Shown here piece by piece: positions 1 to 11,159 of a DNA stretch of 64,000 nucleotides. Both the position numbers and the translations under genes were made by a program. The notes under the pieces were generated by a model. That model saw nothing but the letters and a program-made list of their open reading frames with translations, had not been told where the DNA came from and did not search any database. The stretch comes from Larix kaempferi. Taxonomy: Eukaryota; Streptophyta; Pinopsida; Pinales; Pinaceae. The stretch covers positions 1,488,001 through 1,552,000 of the forward strand of contig BSBM01001387.1 of the NCBI GenBank assembly GCA_027924585.1. The letters run 5' to 3'. The first letter of the stretch is position 1. Each line of letters starts with the position of its first letter.

Positions 1-870
1 GTGACTACCACCACAAAACCTCGAAAGAGCACCCTAGCATAGACTATAGGATCTCCCAGGATATTTTACATGTGGTTAGGAAAAACCTTAAAAGAGTGTC
101 TTGCAACCTGCAATAACTCTAAAGAGCATCCTAGCACAGACTATAGGATCTCCTAGGAGCGTTTCTATGCTACCTGCACAACCTATCCATGACCAATCTG
201 GAGAAAAACCTTGAAGAGCATCCAAGCATAGACTATCGGATCTCTCAGGATCGTTTCTATGCTACCGGTACAATATTCCCATGACCAATCTGTAGCAAAA
301 CCTCGAAGAGCATTCGAGCACAGACTATCAGATCTCTCAGGATCTTTTCTATGCTACCTGTACAATCTGACTGCGGCCAATCTGTAGCACAACCTCGAAG
401 AGCATACGAGCACAGACTATCGGATCTCTTAGGATCTTTTCTATGTTACCTGTATAATCTGACTGTGGCCAATCTGTAGCAAAACCTCGAAGAGCATCCG
501 AGCACAGACTATCGGATCTCTTAGGATCTTTTACATGCCATCTTCACAATCTGTTTGTGGCCATGAAGTATCATCCTAATACTCATGATCATACTGATCA
601 TCATCACTGCATTGTCCTAATGCATATCATCCAGAGTATCATCCTAATACTCATCACACATGATCATCCTGATCATCGTCACTGCATCGTCCTGATGCAT
701 GTCATCACACATGATCCAACTGATCATAAAGCATCCAACTGATGCATATACATATACATGATCCAATTGATCAGACAAAGCATCCAACTGATACATATAC
801 AAAGCGAGAACTGGAGCATTTTCCTAATGCTCATCACACAACACTTACATCCATAGCCATGGGAAGGATC
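1..870 (-). repeat. Tandem-repeat tail of copia A
   Basis: From 1 to about 540 a unit of roughly 92 bp recurs, recognisable by the core CCTCGAAGAGCATCCGAGC (near 301, 393 and 486, with more diverged copies near 19, 118 and 210). From about 550 to 830 there are short ATGATC/TGATCAT repeats. The same two repeat classes occur in inverse orientation between RNase H and the 3' LTR of element E (24420-25610), so this is the element's own 3' non-coding region. The small open frames here, such as 557-742, are repeat translations and not genes. Confidence 0.85.
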
Positions 871-884
871 CTCCTCTCACCATG

Positions 885-1317
885 CTTGGAATGACTCCTA
901 TAGATGTGTCCCATCACTTCTTCCTCGAATTAGATCTTCTATCTGAAGAACACCAAGCCTCTCTCTGAAGTACTCAAACTTCACTCTGGCTAGTGGTTTC
1001 GTCAACACATCTGCAACATGCTCATCTGTCACAACATACAGGAGCTTCACTACTCTTCTCTACACCATATCCTTGATATAGTGATATTTGATCTCGATGT
1101 GCTTTGACCTGTCATGGAACACTGGGTGCGTAGACACCTTCACACAACTATGCTTGTCACAAAAGATACCAATAGCACCCAACAGGAGATCAAATAACTC
1201 AGACAGTAGCTTCCTAATCCATACTGCCTCACAACTAGCTGAACAAGCTGCGACATACTCTGCTTCGGTTGTACTCAATGCTACGCAGGACTGCTTCCTA
1301 CTAAACCGAGAGATCAC
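885..1317 (-). pseudogene. Copia A RNase H, C-terminal part
   Basis: The open frame 1060-1317 carries the copia RNase H C-terminal half: SRFSRKQSCVALST, AEYVAACSASCEAVW and HDRSKHIEIKYHYIKDM. About 175 bp further down on the minus strand continue the end of the domain in a broken frame (family text of the LLYVVTDEHVADVLTKPL type). The N-terminal half lies at 4242-4300 on the other side of element D. Degenerate, no intact product expected. Confidence 0.88.
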
Positions 1318-1327
1318 ACCTAATCCC

Positions 1328-2037
1328 TGTGAAAATTCTCACAGGAGATCTAAGAGATGATGTATACCTCACAAGAGTAATTATGATTAAGCAGGAAAAT
1401 AGAAGAAGAGTGAACAATATAGTATAATGAGCAACAGAATAATATGGTACAATAGAACTCAGATAGAAGCAATAATACTTCACACACACTAGATTATTAA
1501 TCACAAATGTACATATAAATAATACAATGCATGAGGAATTCGAATGCCTAAGGTGGAAATTCGAATTAGCCTTCATGGAGTGATCAAAGGATCACTGGAA
1601 TGTTATCGGAGCACTACTAGTATCATCGGAGCACAACTGGAAGTCTTCATCATCATTAGTGGAGTCATCAATGCTCAAGTAACTGTCAATCATCAGTCAA
1701 ACTAACTTTGGTAGGTGTAACTGATTGTAACTGATTTTAACTGAGTGTAACTGAGTGTAAATTGAAGACAACTAGACTGGTAGGTGAATAAGGGCGAGTT
1801 TCTCCCTAAAATCAAGGAAGAAGGGCGCATTAAACAATTGGAGGGCTAAAACTGAATAGTGAGAAGCTCCTAGGGGCTGCCTAACTGAGGGCTAGGTGCT
1901 GGACTGATGACTGGGATGCATGCAAAATGCATGCAAACCCTAGAATGCATGGAAACCCTAAAAGTGCATGCATGAATGAAAATGTAAAGGATCAAAATAC
2001 TGGTGGGACTAGGATGGAGTATAGGAATATCCTAACA
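1328..2037 (-). repeat. 3' LTR of element D
   Basis: 710-bp LTR, TGTGAAAAT...CCTAACA on the plus strand, followed at 2038 by CCCCCCCTT, the complement of the polypurine tract. It differs from the 5' LTR (3512-4241, 730 bp) by scattered substitutions and small indels, including variation in a short array of GTAACTGA repeats. Confidence 0.92.
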
Positions 2038-2222
2038 CCCCCCCTTAATCCATCATGGGCCCTGGTAACTAAGACCAAAGGTCACCCAATACAATGAATA
2101 ATAACAGTCAATAAACCAAGGAAGTGGGAAAATTTTATCGGAAACATACCCCCTCCTCAAAAATAGACTATAAGGCACACACAAAAATAAATGCTCCAAA
2201 CTCAAGCAGGTGTGATGCTTTG

Positions 2223-3347
2223 TCATATGTCTGGAGGTATCTTCTTCTTGGGAAGAAGTGGATCATGCTCAAAAAGCATGTGCTTGTACTTGCTCTTCAG
2301 ATCGAATGTGATGAGAACAAATCCAGCAGTATGAGAATGATCCTTGAACCTGTGATTCGAATCAACTGAGGTAGGATCAAATCTGTGAAAGTGTATATAG
2401 TCTTTTGTCTTCTCCTTCGAACCACCATGGGTGAGATTATGCCAAAAATAACTATTACATGTTTGCTTGAAATCAAAATCAGATTTAAGACTTAAAAAAC
2501 AGTTTCTTGAGATCTCCTTTGAACCAGCAGGGGTGAGATCAAAACTATCATATGCATGAGAAATTATCCCAAGCAGTAATTGCTTAGAATCCAAATTAGA
2601 TCCAAGACTTGAATCATGATTTCTTGAGATCTCCTTTGAACCATGAGAGGTGAGATCAAAACTAGTAATTGCATGAGAATTTATCCCAAGCGAATGGCAA
2701 TGGCCATGATCTTCAATAACCTTCTGAGAGCATGAATTTATGATCATATAGTAATATAAAAGAGGAGTTAGCTGAAGAGGAGCGAATGCATTACCTTCAA
2801 TAGCTGTTTTGACCTCTGAAATAATCATGTGATCATGATGCAAACCAACATACTCTGTTGCAAGAGAGGATTTAGGACCTTCTGCAATATGTAGAGTGTG
2901 AGCTGGCACAGAAAGAGAAGAAAGTTTGAGCATGAGTGGAGAATCTGCAAGTTCTTTGTCAACAACTTCAATATGAGATGATATTGGTTCATGATCTGAG
3001 AGACCATCAAGGGGAGCGAATGCATCACTTTGCTTGCTTTCGAATGGGTTAGGACCAAGTCCTTCATTCTTTCTGCCAAATCTTTAATCCAGATGCGCCC
3101 ATAGCTCTTGTGGAGTTTCAATATCAATAATGATTGGGAGAAAAATGTAATTCGGCATAGTAAGATTCATTCTTCCAATGTGCATGTCACCTTTATTCAA
3201 CCAGTCAATCTTCTCTTCAGAGGATTCAAACTCTCTTTCAAAATAACAATCAAAGAAATCATGGCTCTTTAAATATGCTATCATATTCGGTTTCCATTCA
3301 TCATAGTTGAATAGAGAAAGAGGAGGGATTCCTTCTAAATCATACAT
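2223..3347 (-). pseudogene. Single Gag-like ORF of element D (one in-frame stop)
   Basis: One frame runs from 3347 to 2223 (about 375 codons), broken only by a TAA at about 3081-3083 directly after ELWAHLD. Residues 1-88 (LEGIPPLSLFNYDEWKPNM...) resemble the N-terminal domain of copia-type Gag (DUF4219/UBN2 type), which is established family knowledge. The remaining approximately 285 residues are not recognised. They contain a repeated module FDLT..GSKEISRN followed by SL.S..D.KQ, seen twice. No zinc knuckle, protease or RT is visible. The same N-terminal domain occurs in element B (30946-31242) and the C-terminal part has similarity to 18600-19260. Confidence 0.75.
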
Positions 3348-3511
3348 TGAAGCTGTAGAAGACCTGTGAAAACAATAGAGAATATCTGCAACTACTACTG
3401 CTGCAAAAATGCAGAAACTGCTGCAACTGCTGCACTCGAAATCTTGGTAATAACTTGCAAAAAACTCTCAAGAATGGAGATAAACAATACTCTCAACATG
3501 CTCTGATACCA

Positions 3512-4241
3512 TGTGAAAATCCTCACAGCAGATCTAAGAGATGATGTATACCTCACAAGAGTAATTATGATTAACCAGGAAAATAGAAGAAGAGTGAACA
3601 ATATAGTATAATGAGCAACATAATAATATGGTACAATAGAACTCAGATAGAAGCAATAATACTACACACACACTAGATTATTAATCACAAATGGACATAT
3701 AAATAATACAATGGATGAGGAGTTCAAATGCCTAAGGTGGCAATTCGAATTAGCCTTCATGGAGTGATCAAAGGATCACTGGAGTGTTATCGGAGCACTA
3801 ATAGTATCATCGGAGCACAACTGGAATTCTTCATCATCATCAGTGGAGTCATCAATGCTCAAGTAATTGTCAATCATCAGTCAAACTAACTCTGGTTGGT
3901 GTAACTGATTGTAACTGAGTGTAACTAAGTGTAACTGAGTGTAACTAAGTTTAACTGAGTGTAAACTGAAGACAACTGGACTGTTAGGTGAAGAAGGGCG
4001 AGTTTCTCCCTAAAATCAAGGAAGAAGGGCGCATTAAGCAACTGGAGGGCTAAAAATGAATAGTGAGAAGATCCTAGGGGATGGCTAACTGAGGGATAGG
4101 TGCTGGACTAATGACTGGGATGCATGCAAAATGCATGCAAACCCTAGATTGCATACAAACCCTAAAAGTGCATGCATGACTGTAAATGTAAAGGATCAAA
4201 ATACTTGTGGGACTAGGATGGAGTATAGGAATATCCTAACA
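3512..4241 (-). repeat. 5' LTR of element D
   Basis: 730-bp LTR, plus-strand start TGTGAAAAT and end CCTAACA. The primer site complement GCTCTGATACCA sits immediately before it at 3500-3511, marking this as the 5' LTR in minus orientation. Confidence 0.92.
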
Positions 4242-6359
4242 ATCCCATACTGAAGTAGCACCCAGAAGTGCTCTTCCTATCTGTAGCACTACCTGCCCAA
4301 TCTGAATCAACATAACCCTCTAGTTTAAACTTTTGATTCGCATCATACTTGAGCCCATAATCAACCATACCCTTCAGGTACCTTAGAATATGATTTACAA
4401 CAACCAAGTGAACACCTATGGTATCCATCAGGAACTGACTCAATATGTTCACCGCAAAGGAAATATATGGTATTGTATTCGTCAGGTACATGAAGGACCC
4501 AATCATCTGACGATACATCGTGACATCAACCAGTTCATATGAAGCATCACACAAAAGCTTCAGGTTCGATGCCATAGGTGTGGCCATGGCCTTGCAGTCC
4601 ATCATCCTGAACCACTTCAGGATCTCTACTGCATACTTTCCTTGACCAAGGAAGATCCCATCTGCACTCTGCCACACCTCCATTCCTAGAATGTAATGCA
4701 TCATCCCCAAGTCCTTCATCTCGAACTCGACAGCAAGCTTCCTCTTCGTGTCGGCAATCAACCCATCCTTACCTGTACCAACAGGAAATCCACATACAAT
4801 AATAGTATCACAGGATTTCCTTCCTCAACCTTGTAGTAAAGGTTGGAATCTGCTTTACTCTTGGTAAAGCCCAAACTGGATAGAAAACTATCCATCCTAC
4901 CATACCAAGTCCTAGGAGCTTGCTTCAAGCCATACAAGGATTTCTTCAATCTGCACACATATGACTTCGTGTCATGTGTCTCAAAACCGAGTGGATGCTC
5001 CACATACACTTCCTCTTCGACTACACCATTCAAGAAAGCAGTCTTGAGATCCATCTGGTGTATCTTCCACTTCATCACTGCAGCTAGAGCAAGTACTGTT
5101 TTGATGGAAGTGTATCTGGCTACAGGAGAAAAAGTCTCTTCATAATCTATCCCCTCTTTCTGGGAGAAGCCATGAGCTACAAACCTCGCCTTGTTTTTCT
5201 CTATGCTACCATCTGCAACATGCTTGATCTTATAGATCCACTTGGAAGTCACAACAGACTTCTCTTTTGGTCTTGGGACCACATCCAAAACATCATTCTT
5301 CATGATCGACTGGTATTCCTTGATCATGGCATCCTTCCATTCTTTCTTTTCCAAAGCTTCTTCATAACTAGAAGGTTCTTTGTTCATAATGTCACAGAGT
5401 AAGGCACCATAGCTAGTGTGTGACCTTGTCCTTTTCCTTTCTCTTTGTTCCTCCTCTAGAATACCATACCTTTCTGCATCTTGGATGAGCTCTCTAGCCC
5501 ATGCAGGTTTCCTCTTGTGAGACTTCTTCTCATGGGGTGGATCTATAGGTTCTTGTGGATCTTCTATTTCACGATCCACTTCTGGTATTGCTTCATTCAT
5601 GGTGATGTCTTGTGTTCTGGGTATTCTTGGTTCTTCATAGTCTTCAACATGTGTCTTCCTTGATTTGATGTAAGCTGAGTTTTCATCAAAAGTCACATCC
5701 CTACTGATGTCAATCTTCTTGAACCCTGGAAAGTAGATTCTGTATGCCTTCGAACTTTCACTGTACCCCACAAATATACCCTTCTTTCCTGAAGGATCTA
5801 ACTTTGTCCTCTTCTCTTTTGGAACATGTGTGAATACTGGACAACCAAATATTCTGAGATGGCTAATTTCTAGTCTCTTACTAGAGAACACTTCTTCTGG
5901 TGTCTTAATGTCAAGTATATTGTGTGGTGTTCTATTTTGTACATATACTGTTGTCCTTGTTGCTTCTGCCCATAGGTGCATGGGTAGATCTTGGTCATGA
6001 AGCATTGCCTGTGCTGCTTCCATGATAGTCCTATTCTTTATTTTTGCAACCCCATTCTGTTGTGGATTGTAAGGAGTAGTCAACTCCCTCTTAATCCCTG
6101 AATCACTGCATAACTTCTTGAAGTCTCCTAAAATGAATTCTCTGCCATTGTCAGATCTAAAGGTCTTGATCTTCTTATCAGTTTGATTTTCTATCAAGGC
6201 TTTGAATTCCTTGAACTTATCAAACACTTCATCTTTATTTTTCAAGAAGTAAACCCAAGTCTTCCTAGAGAAATCATCAATGAAGGAAACATAGTATACA
6301 TACCCACTCAGAGAACTAGATGACATTAGACCGCATACATCGGAGTGGATAATCTCCAA
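4242..6359 (-). pseudogene. Copia A integrase, reverse transcriptase and RNase H start
   Basis: The frame 4758-6359 (533 codons) starts in the integrase core: HSDVCG and TFRSDNGREF give the first two catalytic acids. The expected Glu in NGVAERKNR is changed, reading NGVAKIKNR. Then come the integrase tail (LRIFGCPVFTHVPKEKR) and RT (SKWIYKIKHVADGS, QMDLKTAFLNG, SLYGLKQAPRTWYGRMD). At the RT active site LLLYVD is followed by FLLVQVRMG and a stop, so a small deletion destroyed YVDD. The next frame 4213-4761 resumes with IADTKRKLAVEFEMKDLG and reaches VDSDWAGSATDRKSTSGC, where D interrupts. Confidence 0.93.
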
Positions 6360-6472
6360 AATTCCTTTTGATTTTCTTTCACTACTTGGAAATGTATTCT
6401 TTGTGTTCTTTCCTTTTGCACATCCTTTGCAAATATCTTCATGCTTTGACTGGATTTTAGGAAGACCCTATA

Positions 6473-6979
6473 CTATTTGCTTGCAATTGGAAGTGCTCTA
6501 TAGTGTAGATGAGCAAGGCTTCTATGCCATAGTGCACTTGGCTCCATGGATTCATGTACCATGGCATGTTCAGGTTGACCCTTCAATTTGTACAATCCTC
6601 CCTCTTTCTCTCCAATCACCACTGCATAATCTATTGTCTTACCTTTTGGCCACATGAGTACTTGGCCATCTATGAATGTAACTCTCATTTCATTTGCATC
6701 CAAAGATTATATGGAGAGAAGGTTATTCTTAAGTCTAGGTACATATAGGACATCTTGCATCTTCAAAGACTTCCCAGAGTCTAATTTGTAGGAGGCTTCA
6801 CCACTTCCTTTTATGGGATATTGATAGTCATCCCCAAGTTTCACCTTATGGGGTGACTCATGTTCAGATAGGTCTATAAGGGATTCTTTAAACCCTATCA
6901 TGTGTTTAGAAGCCCCACTATCAATAAGCCAATCATTACATCCATGTGAGATAGTACTTGTGAGAGCAGAGATCAACAC
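6473..6979 (-). pseudogene. Copia A protease and pre-integrase domain
   Basis: The frame 6707-6979 carries the aspartic protease motif DWLIDSGASKHM and VLYVPRLKNNLLSI, the typical copia PR end. The frame 6473-6703 carries the GAG-pre-integrase motif LWHRSLAHLHYRALP. A stop separates the two. Downstream, between 6473 and 6359, the HHCC-type Cys residues (C..C of CKGCAKG) are legible in a broken frame. Confidence 0.88.
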
Positions 6980-7909
6980 ATATTCTTCCTCACTTGAAGA
7001 ATCTTCACTTTCTGCCCTTTTCTTCTTCTTGGGAGGTTCATCATCCTCAGCAGCATGAGCATGACATCTTTTCTTGTTGTTCTTCTTATTTTTGTTGAAG
7101 TTGTTGTTGTGGTTGTCCCTTTTGTTCTTGGGACATTCTGAGGAGTAATGTCCTTTCTCATCACAAGTGAAGCATCAAACACGGGAGAGATCTTTCTTCT
7201 TCTGATGAAAGTAATAATGTTTCTTGTTATAATATTTCTCCCTCTTGAACTTACTTCCCTTAGTGTGTGCTGTGAGAGCTTGATATTCACTTCCCATCTT
7301 TTCTTCTCGAGCCATAAGCCTTACTTCTTCTTGTGAACATTCCTCCCATAGTCTACTGAAGGAGATCAACTTCCTTCTTGCACAAATACCTTGGATGAAG
7401 GAGTCCCATGACCTAGGTAGACCATTCAATGTAGTCATGACAATTTCTCCATTCTCCACTACTTCATCCATAGCTTCAAGTTGTTCTTTGATTTGAGAGA
7501 CCTTAGTAAAGTAGGATTGAATGGTCTCTCCATTCTAGAACTTTACTCCTTTCAATTGATTCCGCAGAGTCATCTTCCAATTTATGTTCTTTCCTTCAAA
7601 CAACTTGGTCAAAGAGTCAAACATCTCCTTAGGTGTCTTTAGGTAAGACACATGGGGTATGAGATGGTCTTTTATAGAATCAACAATTATGGGGTCTTAC
7701 TCCTTGACCAAGTCCTTGTGTAAGGCCTTAGCCTCGACCAAGTCCTTCTTGTGTAAGGCCTTAGCCTCATCTCCCTCTGGAATTGGAACCTCTTCTTTTA
7801 TATAGGTGTCCAAATCCTTCTCTTCTAGGATTAACCCAATCGTATACTTCCATGCTCGGAAGTTATCATCTCCATCAAGCTTATCCTCAAGCTTGGTGTG
7901 GTGAGACAT
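6980..7909 (-). pseudogene. Copia A gag, frameshifted, with zinc knuckle
   Basis: Gag starts at 7909 (MSHHTKLEDKLDGDDNFRAW) and soon breaks after a duplicated EAKALHK segment. The frame 7175-7471 has the middle of the protein (SRLWEECSQEEVRLMAREEK). Just after its stop at about 7175 the sequence reads CFTCDEKGHYSSECP, a C-X2-C-X4-H-X4-C zinc knuckle at about 7130-7175. A shifted frame (6973-7290) covers the basic tail. Nucleocapsid-type RNA binding is the family role. No intact product. Confidence 0.85.
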
Positions 7910-8481
7910 TTTAAAGATTACTTCAAATGGAAATAGAAAGTTTTAGGTCTTACCACTTGATTTGTTGAAAACTGGATCTGGAGTTGGATTAGGGTTTGTC
8001 AGAGAAACCCTAAAAATTCAAAATTTTAATTTCAAACTTTTGAAAGGATAGAAAGATGTGCCTTACTAAGCTAGTAAAGCTAGTATACTAAGAATTTGAA
8101 ATCTGCAAATTTTCACCCCTCAAAATTGCTTTTGAAACTTCTGGATTCACTAGACAGGACCCTAAATTAGGGTTTGATTTTCTCGGAGCTTCACCTAACC
8201 AAAAAGTTCGGTCCAAAGCTCTAAACTTTGATTTTTCAGAGGAGCTTCCAGCCATGGTCTCAAATTTTAGAAATTCCAATTTTTGTAGAAACCCTAATTT
8301 TTAGGTCAAAAACTGAAAAATGCTTAGAATTGAATTATGTCTCGACAAAAAGATGCGCCCTTCCAAGGAGAGTCAATATAGCCTTCTTTCTTTGATGATC
8401 TATGGAGAGAAACCCAAATATTAAGAAGCCCTAGCTTCCGTAGCTGCACAATGCCTTTTTCTTAGGTCATCTCTGATACCA
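7910..8481 (-). other. Copia A 5' leader and primer-binding site
   Basis: About 570 bp between the 5' LTR and gag. The primer site is the complement of TGGTATCAGAG at about 8470-8481, directly beside the LTR, and matches initiator tRNA-Met as used by copia elements. The rest is untranslated leader with no recognisable gene. The 63-codon frame at 8088-8279 is not a known domain. Confidence 0.8.
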
Positions 8482-9081
8482 TGTTAATTTTTCAATAATT
8501 TCATTCCATTATCATTCAGGATCACTAAGAGAATAACATGTACAACATATCAACAACATATCAATCATAAACACAATAATTCAAGCACACAAGAGACAAA
8601 GTTTCCTAATGGAAAACCAAGAAGGTGAAAAACCCCGCAACATCCTCAGAGATAGAATAAGCCCCAATACAAGATCACAAGGATCAAACCCAAAGAGATG
8701 TCTCTAGCAGATGATCCTCCTCCTCCACATGTGTGCCACTATATCTCCTAGCTATGTGAGCTTGAGTAGTGAGTAAATGAATCAAATGAGAGACACAACC
8801 TCTCTATTTATACACTGACTTGACCTGCCAATAATTCACTGGGGCTGACTTCTCAATGAAGCCTAATAACCCAACCACATGACCTAACTAGGGACGACCC
8901 CTCACTGGTGGTCTAATAACCCATGAATACAATGACGACACTTACAATGTAACTTGCGACACTTGCAAATATAAATGACGACACTTCCAATTAGAGGAAT
9001 AATACATCTATGTTGGATATACAATAAAGTACAAATGTAATACATAGAAGAATATCTTCTGAACTTACAAATACATCAACA
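8482..9081 (-). repeat. 5' LTR of copia A, with TATA box
   Basis: 600-bp LTR. In minus sense it runs from TGTTGATGTATTTGTAAG to the TTAACA end, matching the LTRs of element E along its length. A TATA motif TATAAATAGAG lies on the minus strand at 8802-8812 at the same relative place as in E, so transcription would run leftward into gag. Confidence 0.92.
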
Positions 9082-9448
9082 GAAATCACCATAAATAATG
9101 AGGTGGTTAATGTACATTTCATGAGAGCAGCCATAAATACTAATTGTAGGGTCCTTTGTTTTTTTTCTGTTGTCTTGACTACAATTTAAGGTATTTATGC
9201 AATTTATTGATTATGGGTTTCCACATGTCACTTAGTCTCAATCCATAATCTCGATTTAAAGTGTTCTTCTGCTTTTATATTTCAACTACCTCCTTTATGT
9301 TTATCTTAACATAATGATATTCCCTCATAATTAATTTAATTGGTTTTCCTTTCATTTCTTTAGTTGACTTCTTGAGATAGTTATGAATTTTGATATTTCC
9401 ATGCAAAAAATGATGTTTTAGTTTATCATTCTCTTTCCTCATATAATA
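9082..9448. other. Gene-free AT-rich stretch
   Basis: Between copia A and an older copia gag relic. I see no coding frame, RNA gene or clear repeat here. Confidence 0.5.
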
Positions 9449-10314
9449 TTGTTCTTAATGATTTTGTTTCTTGTAGTAACTCCATATTATTATGTCCTTA
9501 TTGGTATTCCAATATTTAGAGGAGGAGTTTTCTTGAGTAGATCTAAGATTTTGCTCCTTCTTTCCTCTATTTTGTTTCTTTTGCATCATGTCTTTCTTGC
9601 TTCCATTATTTTTAGTAAGGCATGGTTCTTTAATGACATCAAGGATCCAATTTGAACAAGATTTTATTTCTCATGTGTGAGAGAGTCATCAAAAGAATCC
9701 AAACTAGGCATCTTTCAAGCAGCTCCAAGTGATAGTTTTGTAGCATGACAGGTAGAAACAAATATTGGATACTCATAACCCGATTTGGATAGGATTGAGA
9801 GTACTATATTCTCATCCTTTTTGTCTACTCTAGAAACCATAAGCTACAACAATAAATATTTAAAATTTGTGAAGAAATGTTATATTGTATCAAAGTTAGT
9901 TGGGCTTAAACTAATGAGCTCATTCTCGAAATGATATTGACCTCTCATCTCATCCTATTTCCCAAAGATTCCTTCCACCCAGTCCAGAATTCATTGGGAT
10001 TTTTTGCAGTTTTAATGTGTTATAGTGGGTCAAGATGAATAGAGAGAAACATCATCCCAAAGGATTGATCCATCTAGTTGAACCATTTCTCCTTTTCAAA
10101 AACAAATTTTGGCTCATCTTATGTTCCCATTGTAATCTTGTAGAGGACTTTGTAGTGTAATAGAACCATAATCTTTCCCTTTATTCAAAGTAATTGAAGT
10201 AAATAAGAATTAATTGGAAAGAGATATCCACTCATGTTGATGAGATTTTATCTCAGTCTTTAATATGCAAACCTATAAAACAACTTCTTTAGAATCACCA
10301 AGGCTCTAATACCA
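9449..10314 (-). pseudogene. Copia gag relic with primer-binding site
   Basis: Read on the minus strand from about 10000 to 9540 the peptide is recognisable across stops and shifts: RDEMRG, FFTKFKYLLLQLMVSRVDKK, ILSKSGYEYSVFVST and MPSLDSFDDSLTHEK, followed by a Lys-rich tail. This is the UBN2-type Gag of copia elements. A primer-site complement GGCTCTAATACCA at 10302-10314 precedes an LTR on its right. No pol is visible, so the element is truncated on its 3' side or replaced by copia A. Confidence 0.75.
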
Positions 10315-10316
10315 CG

Positions 10317-11137
10317 TGATATTTTGAACCAATGGTTCTAGATGTTAAATGAAACAATAATATAGTTAGAAATAGATAGAAGAGAAATAATACAAGTAAT
10401 ATTTATTAACCAAAGAATTCTAAAAAAGATTACATGAATGAATACCTAATCAGTGAGATACAAGTCTTCAAATATAGGAACCAAGCTTAGGATTGATTAC
10501 ATAGACAAGCTTAATGGATAGTGAAACCCACAGTAATTACCCCTAAATGATCAAATGCAATTTCCTAAGGAATAAATAATGATCATCCAATAGATGATAG
10601 TGTGTAACTAGGGTTAGGACACTCAAGTGAGGTCCTTTTGTGCTTAAGTTTAGACAAGTGTTCCCTCCCCAGACAATAAACATGGCCATGCATGAGTGGT
10701 TAGGGATAACTAGCCCTAGGACTACGTCATTGGGTAGTTAACTTAGTTATGCATGTGAAATTGAAGTCTAATTAGATTAAACCAGCCAATTAGGTAGTTA
10801 ACTGAGCTAAAATGGCCAACAAGGGTGTCTTAGTTAGTTGATTGAGCCTTAATTGCTAAGTTAAGTGCACAAAATAAAAGTAAGAGGAAAATCATGCAAG
10901 AGTGTCTTAATCCCCCAAAAAGGGAATAAATAAGATGATATGCACCCTAACTAATTTTTGGGGTGCATTTATCCCTAAATTCTAGGTATTTGACTAGGAG
11001 AAATAAATAAATCACTAAATTCTATGGATTTTCTCTAGGAATTCTAGGGAGAGCGTTTTTTACCCTAGAGACAGGATATTAACTCTTGTAGGAGTTCTTT
11101 TTACCCCTACATATGCTTGAATATGTGTATGTACACC
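10317..11137 (-). repeat. Probable 5' LTR of the truncated copia relic
   Basis: Begins TGATATTTTGAACC two bases after the primer-site complement. The far end is placed at GTACACCA near 11137 only by the TG...CA rule. No second copy exists in the window to confirm the boundary. Contains no gene. Confidence 0.5.
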
Positions 11138-11159
11138 AAAAAAAGTTAAAAAAGATAAA

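Larger units (their letters stand above)
1328..4241 (-). mobile_element. Gag-only LTR retrotransposon D inserted in copia A
   Basis: 2,914-bp element with direct LTRs (1328-2037 and 3512-4241), both starting TGTGAAAAT and ending CCTAACA. It is flanked by a perfect 5-bp target duplication ATCCC (1323-1327 and 4242-4246). The primer site TGGTATCAGAGC (minus strand, 3500-3511) and a purine tract AAGGGGGGG next to 2037 fix minus orientation. The 1.5-kb interior encodes only one Gag-like protein with no protease, RT or integrase. It is non-autonomous and of the same general kind as element B. Confidence 0.93.
1..9081 (-). mobile_element. Ty1/copia retrotransposon A, degenerate, 3' end outside window
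   Basis: Minus-strand copia element. Read from high to low coordinates it shows a 5' LTR (8482-9081), a primer site just inside it (about 8470-8481, reverse complement of TGGTATCAGAG), gag debris, zinc knuckle, protease, integrase, RT, RNase H and a 3' non-coding tandem-repeat tail running off the left edge. Gene order is PR-INT-RT-RH, as in copia. Frames are broken at many points and the RNase H is interrupted by element D at 1328-4241. Its LTR and pol match element E at 19365-26452, so the two are one family. The 3' LTR and left target duplication are not visible. Confidence 0.93.

Noticed and set aside
557-742. His-rich small protein
   Set aside because: ATGATC/CATCAT repeat translation in the copia A tail.
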